Source of the DNA: Algoriphagus sediminis
GTDB lineage: Bacteria > Bacteroidota > Bacteroidia > Cytophagales > Cyclobacteriaceae
Direction: 5' to 3'
Assembly: GCF_030403435.1 (NCBI RefSeq)
Contig: NZ_JAUEPH010000005.1
Span: 348,667 to 412,666, forward strand
DNA: 64,000 bases
Each line of letters starts with the position of its first letter. Position 1 is the stretch's first letter. A program made the position numbers and the translations under genes. Positions 10,346-17,868 of this stretch are shown in pieces. The notes beneath the pieces were generated by a model. That model ran no database searches. It was not told where the DNA came from and saw nothing but the letters and a program-made list of their open reading frames with translations.

Positions 10346-11560
10346 ATGAAATTTCTAAGAGATTTAATGGACAAGCAAAAGCCCCTTTTCGAAAAGGGTG
10401 GAAAGCTTGAACAATTCTATTACGCATTTGAGGCGGGAGAGACATTCCTTTTCAGCCCAAATCATACCACTGGTGTCAAAGGTGCACAGGTGAAGGATGC
10501 AATAGATCTGAAGAGAATGATGATCACCGTAGTGGTGGCCATGATTCCTTGTTTGCTATTCGGGATTTATAACACCGGGCATCAGCATTTGCTGGCTGTT
10601 GGAGAGACAGCAGCCCTTTGGGATAACTTCGGAGATAAACTTTGGATAGGTCTTCAATTGGTTCTACCCATAGTAATCGTGGCTTATGCAGCAGGTGGTC
10701 TTGTTGAAGCGGCTTTTGCAGTTATCAGAAAGCACCCGATTAATGAAGGTTTCCTTGTAACGGGAATGCTGATTCCTTTGATTGTACCTGCTACTACACC
10801 ACTTTGGCAAGTTGCTTTAGCGACTATTTTCGCCGTGGTAATCGCTAAGGAGGTATTTGGGGGAACTGGAATGAACATCCTAAACGTGGCGATGACAGCG
10901 AGAGCGTTTTTGTATTTCGCCTATCCAGCTCAGATTTCAGGTGATCAGGTTTGGACTTACCTTGGAGAAAAGACCGCAGTGGATGGTTTCTCTGGAGCAA
11001 CAGCTTTGGCGGTAGCCTATAACGCAGGTGTTGATAATGTACCTGTTGAGCAAGCATTAGCCGGTCACAATACTGTACTTGGATCCGATATGTTCAGCTT
11101 TATGAACATGTTCATTGGTTGGATTCCAGGATCAATTGGAGAAACATCAACTTTGATGGCCTTGTTAGGTGCAGCCATTCTGATTGGAACAGGCGTAGCA
11201 AGTTGGAAGATTATCGTTTCTGGCTTTGCAGGAGCTTATTTGATGGGTTTGGTGATGAACTTATTCGCCGTTAATGAATTTATGGCAATGCCACCTCAAT
11301 ACCACTGGGTAATGGGAGGAATTGCTTTTGGGATAGTGTTTATGGCCACGGATCCTGTTTCTGCTTCTCAGACGGAGGTTGGAAAATGGATTTATGGTTT
11401 GTTAATTGGGATGCTTACTGTCATCATTCGGGTGACTAATCCTGCATACCCAGAAGGAATTATGTTAGCGGTTCTATTTATGAATGTATTTGCTCCGCTA
11501 ATCGATTACTACGTAGTAAAAGCTAATAAAACAAGGAGGTTACAACGTGCAACAGTCTAA
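10346..11560 (+). CDS. nqrB: Na+-translocating NADH:quinone reductase subunit B
   Basis: Integral membrane subunit (404 aa, about 9-10 helices) of Na+-NQR that carries covalently bound FMN and forms part of the sodium channel. The flavinylation motif DGFSGAT is present, with Thr219 the expected FMN attachment site. Conserved FGGTGMNILN and TDPVSA motifs are also present. It overlaps nqrC by 14 bp. Flavinylation needs ApbE, which is not in this window. Confidence 0.95.
   Translation: MKFLRDLMDKQKPLFEKGGKLEQFYYAFEAGETFLFSPNHTTGVKGAQVKDAIDLKRMMITVVVAMIPCLLFGIYNTGHQHLLAVGETAALWDNFGDKLWIGLQLVLPIVIVAYAAGGLVEAAFAVIRKHPINEGFLVTGMLIPLIVPATTPLWQVALATIFAVVIAKEVFGGTGMNILNVAMTARAFLYFAYPAQISGDQVWTYLGEKTAVDGFSGATALAVAYNAGVDNVPVEQALAGHNTVLGSDMFSFMNMFIGWIPGSIGETSTLMALLGAAILIGTGVASWKIIVSGFAGAYLMGLVMNLFAVNEFMAMPPQYHWVMGGIAFGIVFMATDPVSASQTEVGKWIYGLLIGMLTVIIRVTNPAYPEGIMLAVLFMNVFAPLIDYYVVKANKTRRLQRATV
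11533..11540 (+). promoter_or_regulatory. Strong Shine-Dalgarno deciding the GTG start of nqrC
   Basis: AAGGAGGT lies inside the end of nqrB, 6 nt before GTG at 11547. Such a full anti-16S match is uncommon in this phylum, where starts usually lack SD sequences. It supports the GTG start and coupling to nqrB. Confidence 0.65.
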
Positions 11561-12314
11561 CGCTTACATCATTACGTTTTCGGTCATTTTGACCGTAGTT
11601 CTAGGACTCTTACTTTCTGGTACTTCACAAGTTTTGGGCCCTCTCCAAAAAGAGGCTGAAGCTTTGGATAAGAAAAAGCAGATCTTGGGAGCAGTGATTT
11701 CAGGAGATGAGATTGCAGCGATGAGTCCAGAAGAAATCAATTCTTTTTACACCTCAAGAATCGCATCAGTGGTAGTTGATATCAATGGTGAAGAGGTGAG
11801 TGAAAAGGATGGAGCGGCAGTATCTGCAGAGACCGTAGACATAGAGAAGAACTATAAACTTCCAGCTGAGGATAGACTTTATCCAGTCTTCATCTTCCAT
11901 GCTGAAGGGAATGATTCTGACATTGAATCCTATATTTTCCCGGTTTTCGGGGCTGGTCTTTGGGATGCTATTTCAGGATACTTGGCTTTAGATACTGATA
12001 TGAATACGATTGGGGGTATCACACTTTCCCATGTGGGTGAAACTCCTGGTCTTGGAGCTCGAATTACCGAGCCTGGTGTTCAGGCTAGATATCAAGGAAA
12101 GGAAATCTTCAATGATTCCGGAGAGCTTGTTTCTGTTGCCATGCAAAAAGGTGAAGGAAAAGATTATTCTGATAATCCTCACATGGTGGATGGAATGTCT
12201 GGAGCCACTATTACGGCAAATGGAGTAAATGCCATGTTGGAAAACTATCTTGGTGCTTACAAGCCATTTATTGAGTCAAAGAAATCTTCTAATGCGGTAG
12301 CGGCCGCGTATTAA
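11547..12314 (+). CDS. nqrC: Na+-translocating NADH:quinone reductase subunit C
   Basis: Membrane-anchored subunit (255 aa) with one N-terminal helix (about 6-26) and a periplasmic FMN-binding domain. The flavinylation motif DGMSGAT is visible, with Thr221 the predicted FMN-linked residue. The GTG start is supported by a strong SD and by the hydrophobic anchor beginning right after it; the start overlaps nqrB by 14 bp. The Ala-rich C-terminus is unremarkable. Confidence 0.95.
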   Translation: MQQSNAYIITFSVILTVVLGLLLSGTSQVLGPLQKEAEALDKKKQILGAVISGDEIAAMSPEEINSFYTSRIASVVVDINGEEVSEKDGAAVSAETVDIEKNYKLPAEDRLYPVFIFHAEGNDSDIESYIFPVFGAGLWDAISGYLALDTDMNTIGGITLSHVGETPGLGARITEPGVQARYQGKEIFNDSGELVSVAMQKGEGKDYSDNPHMVDGMSGATITANGVNAMLENYLGAYKPFIESKKSSNAVAAAY

Positions 12315-12333
12315 TTTTAATCGACACGAAAAT

Positions 12334-13017
12334 ATGAGTGCTGAAACTGCTGAAAAAGTATTAGATAAAAAGCCGGCGGAAGCCTTGCTTTCCAAGAGGC
12401 GGAAAAAGTTAATATCTGACCCCTTAGTGGATGATAATCCGATTACCATACAGGTATTGGGTATTTGTTCTGCTCTTGCGGTGACCACTCAGATGAAGCC
12501 AACCCTTGTGATGGCGATTTCTGTGGTTTTCGTAATTGTGATGGCAAATCTTACCATCTCTTTACTTAGAAATACCATTCCTACTCGAGTGAGAATTATC
12601 GTTCAGCTTGCAGTAGTTGCCACCTTGGTAACTTTGGTAAATGAGGTGTTAAAGGCATTTGCTTACGACATGTACAAAGAGCTTTCGGTTTTTGTGGGTC
12701 TGATTATTACAAACTGTATAGTAATGGGTAGACTTGAAGCATTCGCCTTGGGAAATAAGCCTTATGATTCTATTCTGGATGGATTTGGATCTGCTTTGGG
12801 TTATTCTTGGATAATTTTGGCGGTGGCTTTCTTCAGAGAATTACTTGGATCAGGCGCTGTCTTTGGTATCCCGATATACGATTATGTTTCAGGTCTTTTT
12901 GGAGAAGATTTCCAATTGGCTACAAACGGATTGATGGTTTCACCAGTAGGGGCCTTCATCATTCTAGGTTTGATTATTTGGGTTCAGAGAACCAAAACCG
13001 GATACGTAGAACACTAA
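12334..13017 (+). CDS. nqrD: Na+-translocating NADH:quinone reductase subunit D
   Basis: Six-helix membrane subunit (227 aa) homologous to NqrE and RnfE; with NqrE it forms the membrane core holding an intramembrane iron site. The conserved [16 protein letters not shown] segment contains the Cys of this half-site. The N-terminal ~35 residues before the first helix are somewhat extended and charged. 19 bp after nqrC and 13 bp before nqrE. Confidence 0.95.
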   Translation: MSAETAEKVLDKKPAEALLSKRRKKLISDPLVDDNPITIQVLGICSALAVTTQMKPTLVMAISVVFVIVMANLTISLLRNTIPTRVRIIVQLAVVATLVTLVNEVLKAFAYDMYKELSVFVGLIITNCIVMGRLEAFALGNKPYDSILDGFGSALGYSWIILAVAFFRELLGSGAVFGIPIYDYVSGLFGEDFQLATNGLMVSPVGAFIILGLIIWVQRTKTGYVEH

Positions 13018-13030
13018 AATCTCAATAGAA

Positions 13031-13642
13031 ATGGATTTATTCAATTTAGGAATTCGGTCAATTTTTGTTGACAATATGGTATTTGCATACTTCCTAGGGA
13101 TGTGTTCCTTCCTGGCGGTATCGAAAAAAGTAAGTACGGCCCTTGGATTAGGTGCAGCAGTAATTTTCGTACTGACTGTGACTGTTCCTGTGAACTGGCT
13201 GCTTAATGAATATGTGTTGAAAGAGGGTGCTCTTACCTGGGTGACAGCAAGTCTGGCTGAGGTGGATCTATCTTTCCTTCGATTCATCATGTTTATTGCT
13301 ATCATTGCGGCTATGGTTCAGTTGGTGGAGATGGTAGTAGAAAAGTTCGCTCCAGCTCTTTATGGAGCTCTGGGTATTTTCCTTCCTTTGATCGCGGTAA
13401 ACTGTGCCATCCTTGGTGGTTCACTTTTTATGGCACAAAGAGATTACACGCTTGCTGAATCTGCAGTTTATGGTTTTGGTTCCGGAACAGGTTTCTTCCT
13501 TGCTATTATTGCTTTGGCAGCCATTCGTGAGAAATTAAAATATTCAAATGTACCTAATGGTCTAAAAGGTTTGGGGATAACCATGCTTTTGACCGGCCTA
13601 ATGGGTATCGCATTTATGTCATTTATGGGCATCGACCTGTAA
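13031..13642 (+). CDS. nqrE: Na+-translocating NADH:quinone reductase subunit E
   Basis: Six-helix partner of NqrD (203 aa, usual length). The conserved [11 protein letters not shown] segment, with its Cys, is the other half of the intramembrane iron site. This is the last gene of the cluster: a strong intrinsic terminator follows 20 bp later. The FAD/2Fe-2S NADH-oxidising subunit nqrF, which normally follows nqrE, is not here. Confidence 0.95.
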   Translation: MDLFNLGIRSIFVDNMVFAYFLGMCSFLAVSKKVSTALGLGAAVIFVLTVTVPVNWLLNEYVLKEGALTWVTASLAEVDLSFLRFIMFIAIIAAMVQLVEMVVEKFAPALYGALGIFLPLIAVNCAILGGSLFMAQRDYTLAESAVYGFGSGTGFFLAIIALAAIREKLKYSNVPNGLKGLGITMLLTGLMGIAFMSFMGIDL

Positions 13643-13662
13643 GGAATTCGACAGAAATATTT

Positions 13663-13694
13663 AAGCTCCGAAAGAAATTTCGGAGCTTTTTTTT
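13663..13694 (+). terminator. Intrinsic terminator of the nqr operon
   Basis: Perfect 11-bp stem (13663-13673 with 13678-13688), 4-nt loop GAAA, then a run of eight T's. Confidence 0.9.
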
Positions 13695-13756
13695 GTTCGG
13701 TACTTTAAATAAGATTGATCTGATTAAATTTCTGAAAATCATTTTCAATTCTTACC

Positions 13757-14377
13757 ATGAAAAAACTCTTCTACTTATTCGCTTTTGTTTTGATCTCTAG
13801 TTCCGTATCAGCCCAAACGGGAGAATGGATCGAGCTATTCAATGGAAATAACCTCGATGGCTGGAAACTGTCAGAAAACCCTGATTCTTTTCAAGTAGAA
13901 GATGGGGTGATCAAAGTGGCAGGTCCCAGGGCTCATGCATTTTATGTAGGAGAAGTAGGAGGAGCTGACTTCACAGATTTTGAGCTTATGGTGGAGGTTA
14001 AGACCATGCCCAGAGCAAATTCTGGTCTTTTTATTCACACTGAATATCAGGAAGACGGGTGGCCAAATAAGGGTTATGAAATTCAAGTAAATCAAAGCCA
14101 TAGTGACTGGAGAAAGACTGGTTCGGTGTATTCCTTTCAGGATGTAAGAGAAACCTACGTGGAAGATGGGGAGTGGTATACGGAGCATGTGATCGTCAAG
14201 GGAGATGAAATCACAGTCAAGATCAATGGACAAACCATTAATGAATATGACGAATCTGAAGTTCGAAGTGGTGATTTAGGAAGCAAAAAACTCAGCTCAG
14301 GTACCATTGCTCTTCAGGCTCATGATCCTCAATCTGTGATTTATTATCGAAGCGTAAAAGTTAAGATTTTGGATTAA
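13757..14377 (+). CDS. Secreted DUF1080 (3-keto-glycoside hydrolase-like) protein
   Basis: 206 aa with a clear signal peptide (hydrophobic core to about residue 20, cleavage near VSA-Q). The LamG-like jelly-roll fold of DUF1080 is recognisable from WIELFNGNNLDGWK at the mature N-terminus, then VEDGVIKV, the NSGLFIHTEY strand and a C-terminal IALQAHDPQSVIYYRSVKVK. Family members act on 3-keto sugars or glycosides; the substrate here is unknown. It stands alone after the nqr terminator and overlaps the convergent TolB-like gene by 4 bp. Two more DUF1080 genes lie at 62.2-63.6 kb. Confidence 0.85.
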   Translation: MKKLFYLFAFVLISSSVSAQTGEWIELFNGNNLDGWKLSENPDSFQVEDGVIKVAGPRAHAFYVGEVGGADFTDFELMVEVKTMPRANSGLFIHTEYQEDGWPNKGYEIQVNQSHSDWRKTGSVYSFQDVRETYVEDGEWYTEHVIVKGDEITVKINGQTINEYDESEVRSGDLGSKKLSSGTIALQAHDPQSVIYYRSVKVKILD

Positions 14378-15297
14378 TCTTGGTTATGGTATCTCACATA
14401 AGCAATCCATTCACCATCTGGCGACCATGAGTGCACGTTGATGGTGCCTTGACCTCCATAGAACACAGGCGTGAGATCTTTGATTTCTTTGGTTTCTACA
14501 TCGAGTAGTCGAAGCTTGACGTCTTTTCCGAAGGGATGAGCCCCCTTTTGATCCTCGAGGTAAGAGATAATGACAGCACTTTTATTATCAGGAGAAGGAT
14601 GCGGGAACCAATTGTCTAGCTTATCATCCGTCAGCTGTTCGGTACCGCTTCCATCTGGCTTCATTCGGTAAGCCTGCATGCGTCCTGTGCGGTGGGAGTT
14701 GAAGTAAATCCATTTTCCATCATAGGAATACTCGGGGCCATCGTCCAGTCCATCTGCATCGGTCAACCTGATCTCTTCACCGCCAATAGTAGGTATTGCG
14801 TAAATATCCCATGCATCATCACGCATGGCACAATACACCAGGGTTTCGCCATCTGGACTGATGCCATGCCAGTAGCTTGGGTACTTTGTGGTTACCAAAG
14901 TAGGCTCTCCACCAGCCATTGGGATGGTATAAATTCGTGAACTTAAGCCTTCATCGTTTCTGCTGTAAACAAGTGTTTTCCCGTCAAAGCTTATTCCGTG
15001 GTCATTATTTGCACGGTCGACCTGCCCAGTAAACAAACCACCCAATTTTTTGCCATCGAGCCCAACCTTTTCTAATAATCCACCTGAATTAATCAATAGA
15101 AATTCCCCATCTCGAGACCAATTCGGTGCCTCAAAATGGCGCTTCTCCCTTAACACAGTCTTTTCCTCACCCGTCTTCACATTTAGAATGACCAGTTCAC
15201 TTGTGATATTTTCCTGAACCTGTGCCATTGACTGAGTGGAAATAAGTAGGAAGAAGATAAAAGGGTAAAGAAAGTGGTTTTTCATGGGCCTGTTCAT
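14374..15297 (-). CDS. Secreted TolB-like beta-propeller protein
   Basis: 307 aa with a signal peptide (hydrophobic stretch about 9-25, cleavage near SMAQ). The rest is a WD40-like/PD40 propeller: repeated SxDGxxLxY/F units such as SFDGKTLVYSRND, SPDGETLVYCAM, SYDGKWIYFNSHR and SPDGEWIAYVRY. It likely binds a partner or ligand in the periplasm; no catalytic domain (for example a C-terminal peptidase) is attached. The start overlaps the selD stop as ATGA; a second Met at codon 5 is also possible. The co-location with selD/selU has no obvious functional meaning. Confidence 0.82.
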   Translation of the reverse strand: MNRPMKNHFLYPFIFFLLISTQSMAQVQENITSELVILNVKTGEEKTVLREKRHFEAPNWSRDGEFLLINSGGLLEKVGLDGKKLGGLFTGQVDRANNDHGISFDGKTLVYSRNDEGLSSRIYTIPMAGGEPTLVTTKYPSYWHGISPDGETLVYCAMRDDAWDIYAIPTIGGEEIRLTDADGLDDGPEYSYDGKWIYFNSHRTGRMQAYRMKPDGSGTEQLTDDKLDNWFPHPSPDNKSAVIISYLEDQKGAHPFGKDVKLRLLDVETKEIKDLTPVFYGGQGTINVHSWSPDGEWIAYVRYHNQD

Positions 15298-16358
15298 TCA
15301 TTTAATATACGAACTGTTTTTTCTTCACTTTCAGTGAATTGCCCGATTTTCCAAATTGCCTGCTTGCTCTCTTGGATGGTTCTTTCGAAAGATTCTAATC
15401 CTTCCGGATCTACAGCAATTAAAAGTCCTCCGGAGGTCTGAGGGTCACATAATTTTACCAAATCCATTCCATTCACTCCTTCCGTTTTTGAACTGTATGC
15501 ATTCCAGTTGCGGTAGGTATTATCAGGGAAAATAAACTGATCTACATAGCCTTTAAATCCTTCCAAAACGGGAAGACTTGGAAGGTGGATTTCCGCAGAA
15601 TTTCCTGCAGCCTCACACATTTCTATTAAATGTCCCAAAATTCCAAAACCAGTTACATCCGTCATGGCATGAACTTCCTGTTTATTTCCGAGTCTTTCTC
15701 CGATGCTATTCAACCGACATGTTGTTTCAAGTAAAACCAAATAATCTGACTTTGAGATCTTTTCTCTTTTCAGAGCTGTGGCAAATACACCAATGCCAAT
15801 GGGTTTTGTGATAAAAATTAAATCCCCTGGTTTTGCACCTTTATTGGTTTTAATTTTTTCAGGGTGGACTACGCCATTTACAGATAAGCCGAAAACAGGG
15901 TCTTTGGCCGCAATACTGTGTCCGCCAGCAAGTTCAATACCCGCAGTTTTACAAATGGACTTGGCGCCTTCCAAAACCTTTGCTGCTAAAGCAGGAGAAA
16001 GCTTATCGGTGGGCCAGCTTAAAATGGCATTGGCAAATAAGGGTTTGCCACCCATCGCATAGACATCAGAAATGGCATTCGCAGCTGAAATTCTCCCAAA
16101 ATCAAATGGATCATCGACGATAGGAGTAAAAAAATCAACAGTATTTATCATCGCAATTTCTTCTGAAACCTGATAAACTGCTGCATCGTCTTTTCCCGAA
16201 TTCCCAACCAATAGTTTCGGGTCATTTTGAGTGAAAGAACCGCTCGAGCTCAGGATTTCTTCCAATACCGCTGGCGCGATTTTACATCCACAACCAGAGC
16301 TGGTACTCCATTGTGTGAGCTTATCCTGCGAAGGTTCGTTCGAACTTTTCTCTAACAT
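15294..16358 (-). CDS. selD: Selenide, water dikinase (selenophosphate synthetase)
   Basis: Makes selenophosphate from selenide and ATP, the donor for all specific selenium incorporation. 354 aa, full length. The active-site motif SGCGCK has Cys23 where some homologues carry selenocysteine, and the catalytic Lys is Lys26. ATP-binding GHSI, DVTGFG and PQTSGGLL motifs are present. It overlaps selU by 38 bp upstream and the TolB-like gene by 4 bp downstream. The pairing with selU, and the absence of selA/selB here, suggests use in tRNA 2-selenouridine formation. Confidence 0.95.
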   Translation of the reverse strand: MLEKSSNEPSQDKLTQWSTSSGCGCKIAPAVLEEILSSSGSFTQNDPKLLVGNSGKDDAAVYQVSEEIAMINTVDFFTPIVDDPFDFGRISAANAISDVYAMGGKPLFANAILSWPTDKLSPALAAKVLEGAKSICKTAGIELAGGHSIAAKDPVFGLSVNGVVHPEKIKTNKGAKPGDLIFITKPIGIGVFATALKREKISKSDYLVLLETTCRLNSIGERLGNKQEVHAMTDVTGFGILGHLIEMCEAAGNSAEIHLPSLPVLEGFKGYVDQFIFPDNTYRNWNAYSSKTEGVNGMDLVKLCDPQTSGGLLIAVDPEGLESFERTIQESKQAIWKIGQFTESEEKTVRILNE

Positions 16359-17367
16359 ATATCAATTCTTTAACAGATTCATCTTCGGATTTTGAGGATA
16401 AATCAAGTTTAAAAGTGTAATGGGTCTTATGGTTCTGGAGATCGAAGTCGTAGGCCTTGTCGTAATAATCTAAGGTCATTTCGATCCACTTCTCCTTTTC
16501 ATTGGCCTTTATTAACTCAATTATCTGCTTGGTCCGAAGACCTCCAAGTTTTTTTTGAAGCCTGAATACTGCCTTGATGAGTTCATCTTTATCTAGACTT
16601 CCATAATCCTTTTTGATCAAGCCAATCCTTTCTTTTCTGGTTTTCTCAATTGAAACCAAAGGAGATTTAAGCATTTGATGATAAAAACCGTCTGGAAGAA
16701 TCACTTTACCGATTCTGCGGCTTTCATTCTCTACCCAAATGTGTTTGTTTTTATCCAGAGGCATTAAGCATTCGCCTAAAAGATTTTCAAATTGCTCAAC
16801 CGAGGGCTGTGAAGGCTGATCAATTCCTCCAAAAGAAGATCCTCTGTGATTTGCTAAATCTTCCAGGTCAATTACTTGCTCTCCCTCTTCGGAAAGGGAT
16901 TTGAGTAATTGTGTTTTGCCAGTACCTGTTTTTCCTGCTAGGATCAATAGTCTATATTTTTCCCGTACCTCGGTAAAGGTTCTAGCCCGGTAGACCTTGT
17001 ACCCACCTTCAAGGCGATACACTTCAAAGCTAACCATTTGGAGTAACCAGGAAAGTATTTGGCTCCTCATTCCTCCTCGCCAGCAATAGATCAGGATTTT
17101 TTTTTCAGGGTAATTTTCCAGAGCACTCTTTTGGATTTCATGAAATCTAGGACCTACGAGCTCAAATCCTTTAAGGGTTGCCTGCTCATTTCCCTTTTGC
17201 TTATAAAGCGTTCCAACTATTTTCCTTTCTTGATTATTTAGAATTGGAATATTGATAGAATTTGGAATGTGACTTTGCTCAAATTCTTTCTCGCTTCGAG
17301 CATCGACAATGGGAAGCTTTGCCCGAAGGGCTAAAAATTCATCTAGGTCAATAAGTTGCTCTGGCAT
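16321..17367 (-). CDS. selU: tRNA 2-selenouridine synthase
   Basis: SelU/MnmH (348 aa) converts 2-thiouridine at the wobble position of some tRNAs to 2-selenouridine, using selenophosphate from SelD. An N-terminal rhodanese domain carries the catalytic Cys95 in YCWRGGMRS. It is followed by a P-loop domain with GKTGTGKT (145-152), which serves geranyl transfer and selenation chemistry. First gene of a selU-selD-TolB-like run, with 38 bp overlap into selD. The trxA terminator lies just upstream, so it probably has its own weak promoter or read-through. Confidence 0.93.
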   Translation of the reverse strand: MPEQLIDLDEFLALRAKLPIVDARSEKEFEQSHIPNSINIPILNNQERKIVGTLYKQKGNEQATLKGFELVGPRFHEIQKSALENYPEKKILIYCWRGGMRSQILSWLLQMVSFEVYRLEGGYKVYRARTFTEVREKYRLLILAGKTGTGKTQLLKSLSEEGEQVIDLEDLANHRGSSFGGIDQPSQPSVEQFENLLGECLMPLDKNKHIWVENESRRIGKVILPDGFYHQMLKSPLVSIEKTRKERIGLIKKDYGSLDKDELIKAVFRLQKKLGGLRTKQIIELIKANEKEKWIEMTLDYYDKAYDFDLQNHKTHYTFKLDLSSKSEDESVKELIYVREKFERTFAG

Positions 17368-17378
17368 AATTACAAGAT

Positions 17379-17409
17379 AAAAAAAAAGCCACGAGAGAAT
17401 TCTCGTGGC
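17379..17409 (-). terminator. Intrinsic terminator of trxA
   Basis: Stem of 9-10 bp (17388-17396 with 17401-17409), followed on the minus strand by nine U's (plus-strand A-run 17379-17387). Located 20 bp after the trxA stop. Confidence 0.88.
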
Positions 17410-17429
17410 CTAGTCAAATGTTTGGTCAA

Positions 17430-17750
17430 TTAAAGTTGAGCGTCCAATTTCTGAGCTAAAACAGACTTTGGAACAGCACCTACTTGCTTGTCAACGATTT
17501 CTCCGCCTTTAAAGAACAATAGGGTAGGGATAGATCGAATCCCAAATGCTTGGGCAACCGCAGGGTTAGAATCTACATCCACTTTTCCAATAACCGCCTT
17601 ACCATCATAATCTCCGGCCAACTCTTCCACTACAGGTCCGATCATCTTACAGGGTCCACACCATTCTGCCCAAAAATCGACTAGAATAGGCTGATCTGAT
17701 TTGATGATTTCTTCAAAGTTTGCATCGGTGATTTCAATTGCTTTTGCCAT
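17430..17750 (-). CDS. trxA: Thioredoxin
   Basis: Small cytoplasmic disulfide reductase, 106 aa. The canonical redox site WCGPCK (Cys31, Cys34), preceded by VDFWAE and with the cis-Pro loop SIPTLLFF, marks a classical TrxA and not a TlpA/ResA-type exported protein; there is no signal peptide. It is monocistronic, with its own probable promoter and terminator. Confidence 0.95.
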   Translation of the reverse strand: MAKAIEITDANFEEIIKSDQPILVDFWAEWCGPCKMIGPVVEELAGDYDGKAVIGKVDVDSNPAVAQAFGIRSIPTLLFFKGGEIVDKQVGAVPKSVLAQKLDAQL

Positions 17751-17782
17751 AATATGTTTGGTTAAATTTTGTCAGTTTTTTG

Positions 17783-17790
17783 CAAATATA
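17783..17790 (-). promoter_or_regulatory. Putative -7 promoter element for trxA
   Basis: Minus strand reads TATATTTG, an exact TAnnTTTG match, 32 nt upstream of the trxA ATG in the 118-bp gap behind dnaE. Confidence 0.5.
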
Positions 17791-17868
17791 GGATTGAAAG
17801 GTTTATCTCCTTTAATTAGTTCCGACCAGGTAATTTTTTTTATTCATTCCTGCTGAAAACGAGTTACT

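Noticed and set aside
16285..16300. Possible selenocysteine codon in selD
   Set aside because: The active-site motif reads SGCGCK with ordinary Cys codons and no in-frame TGA.
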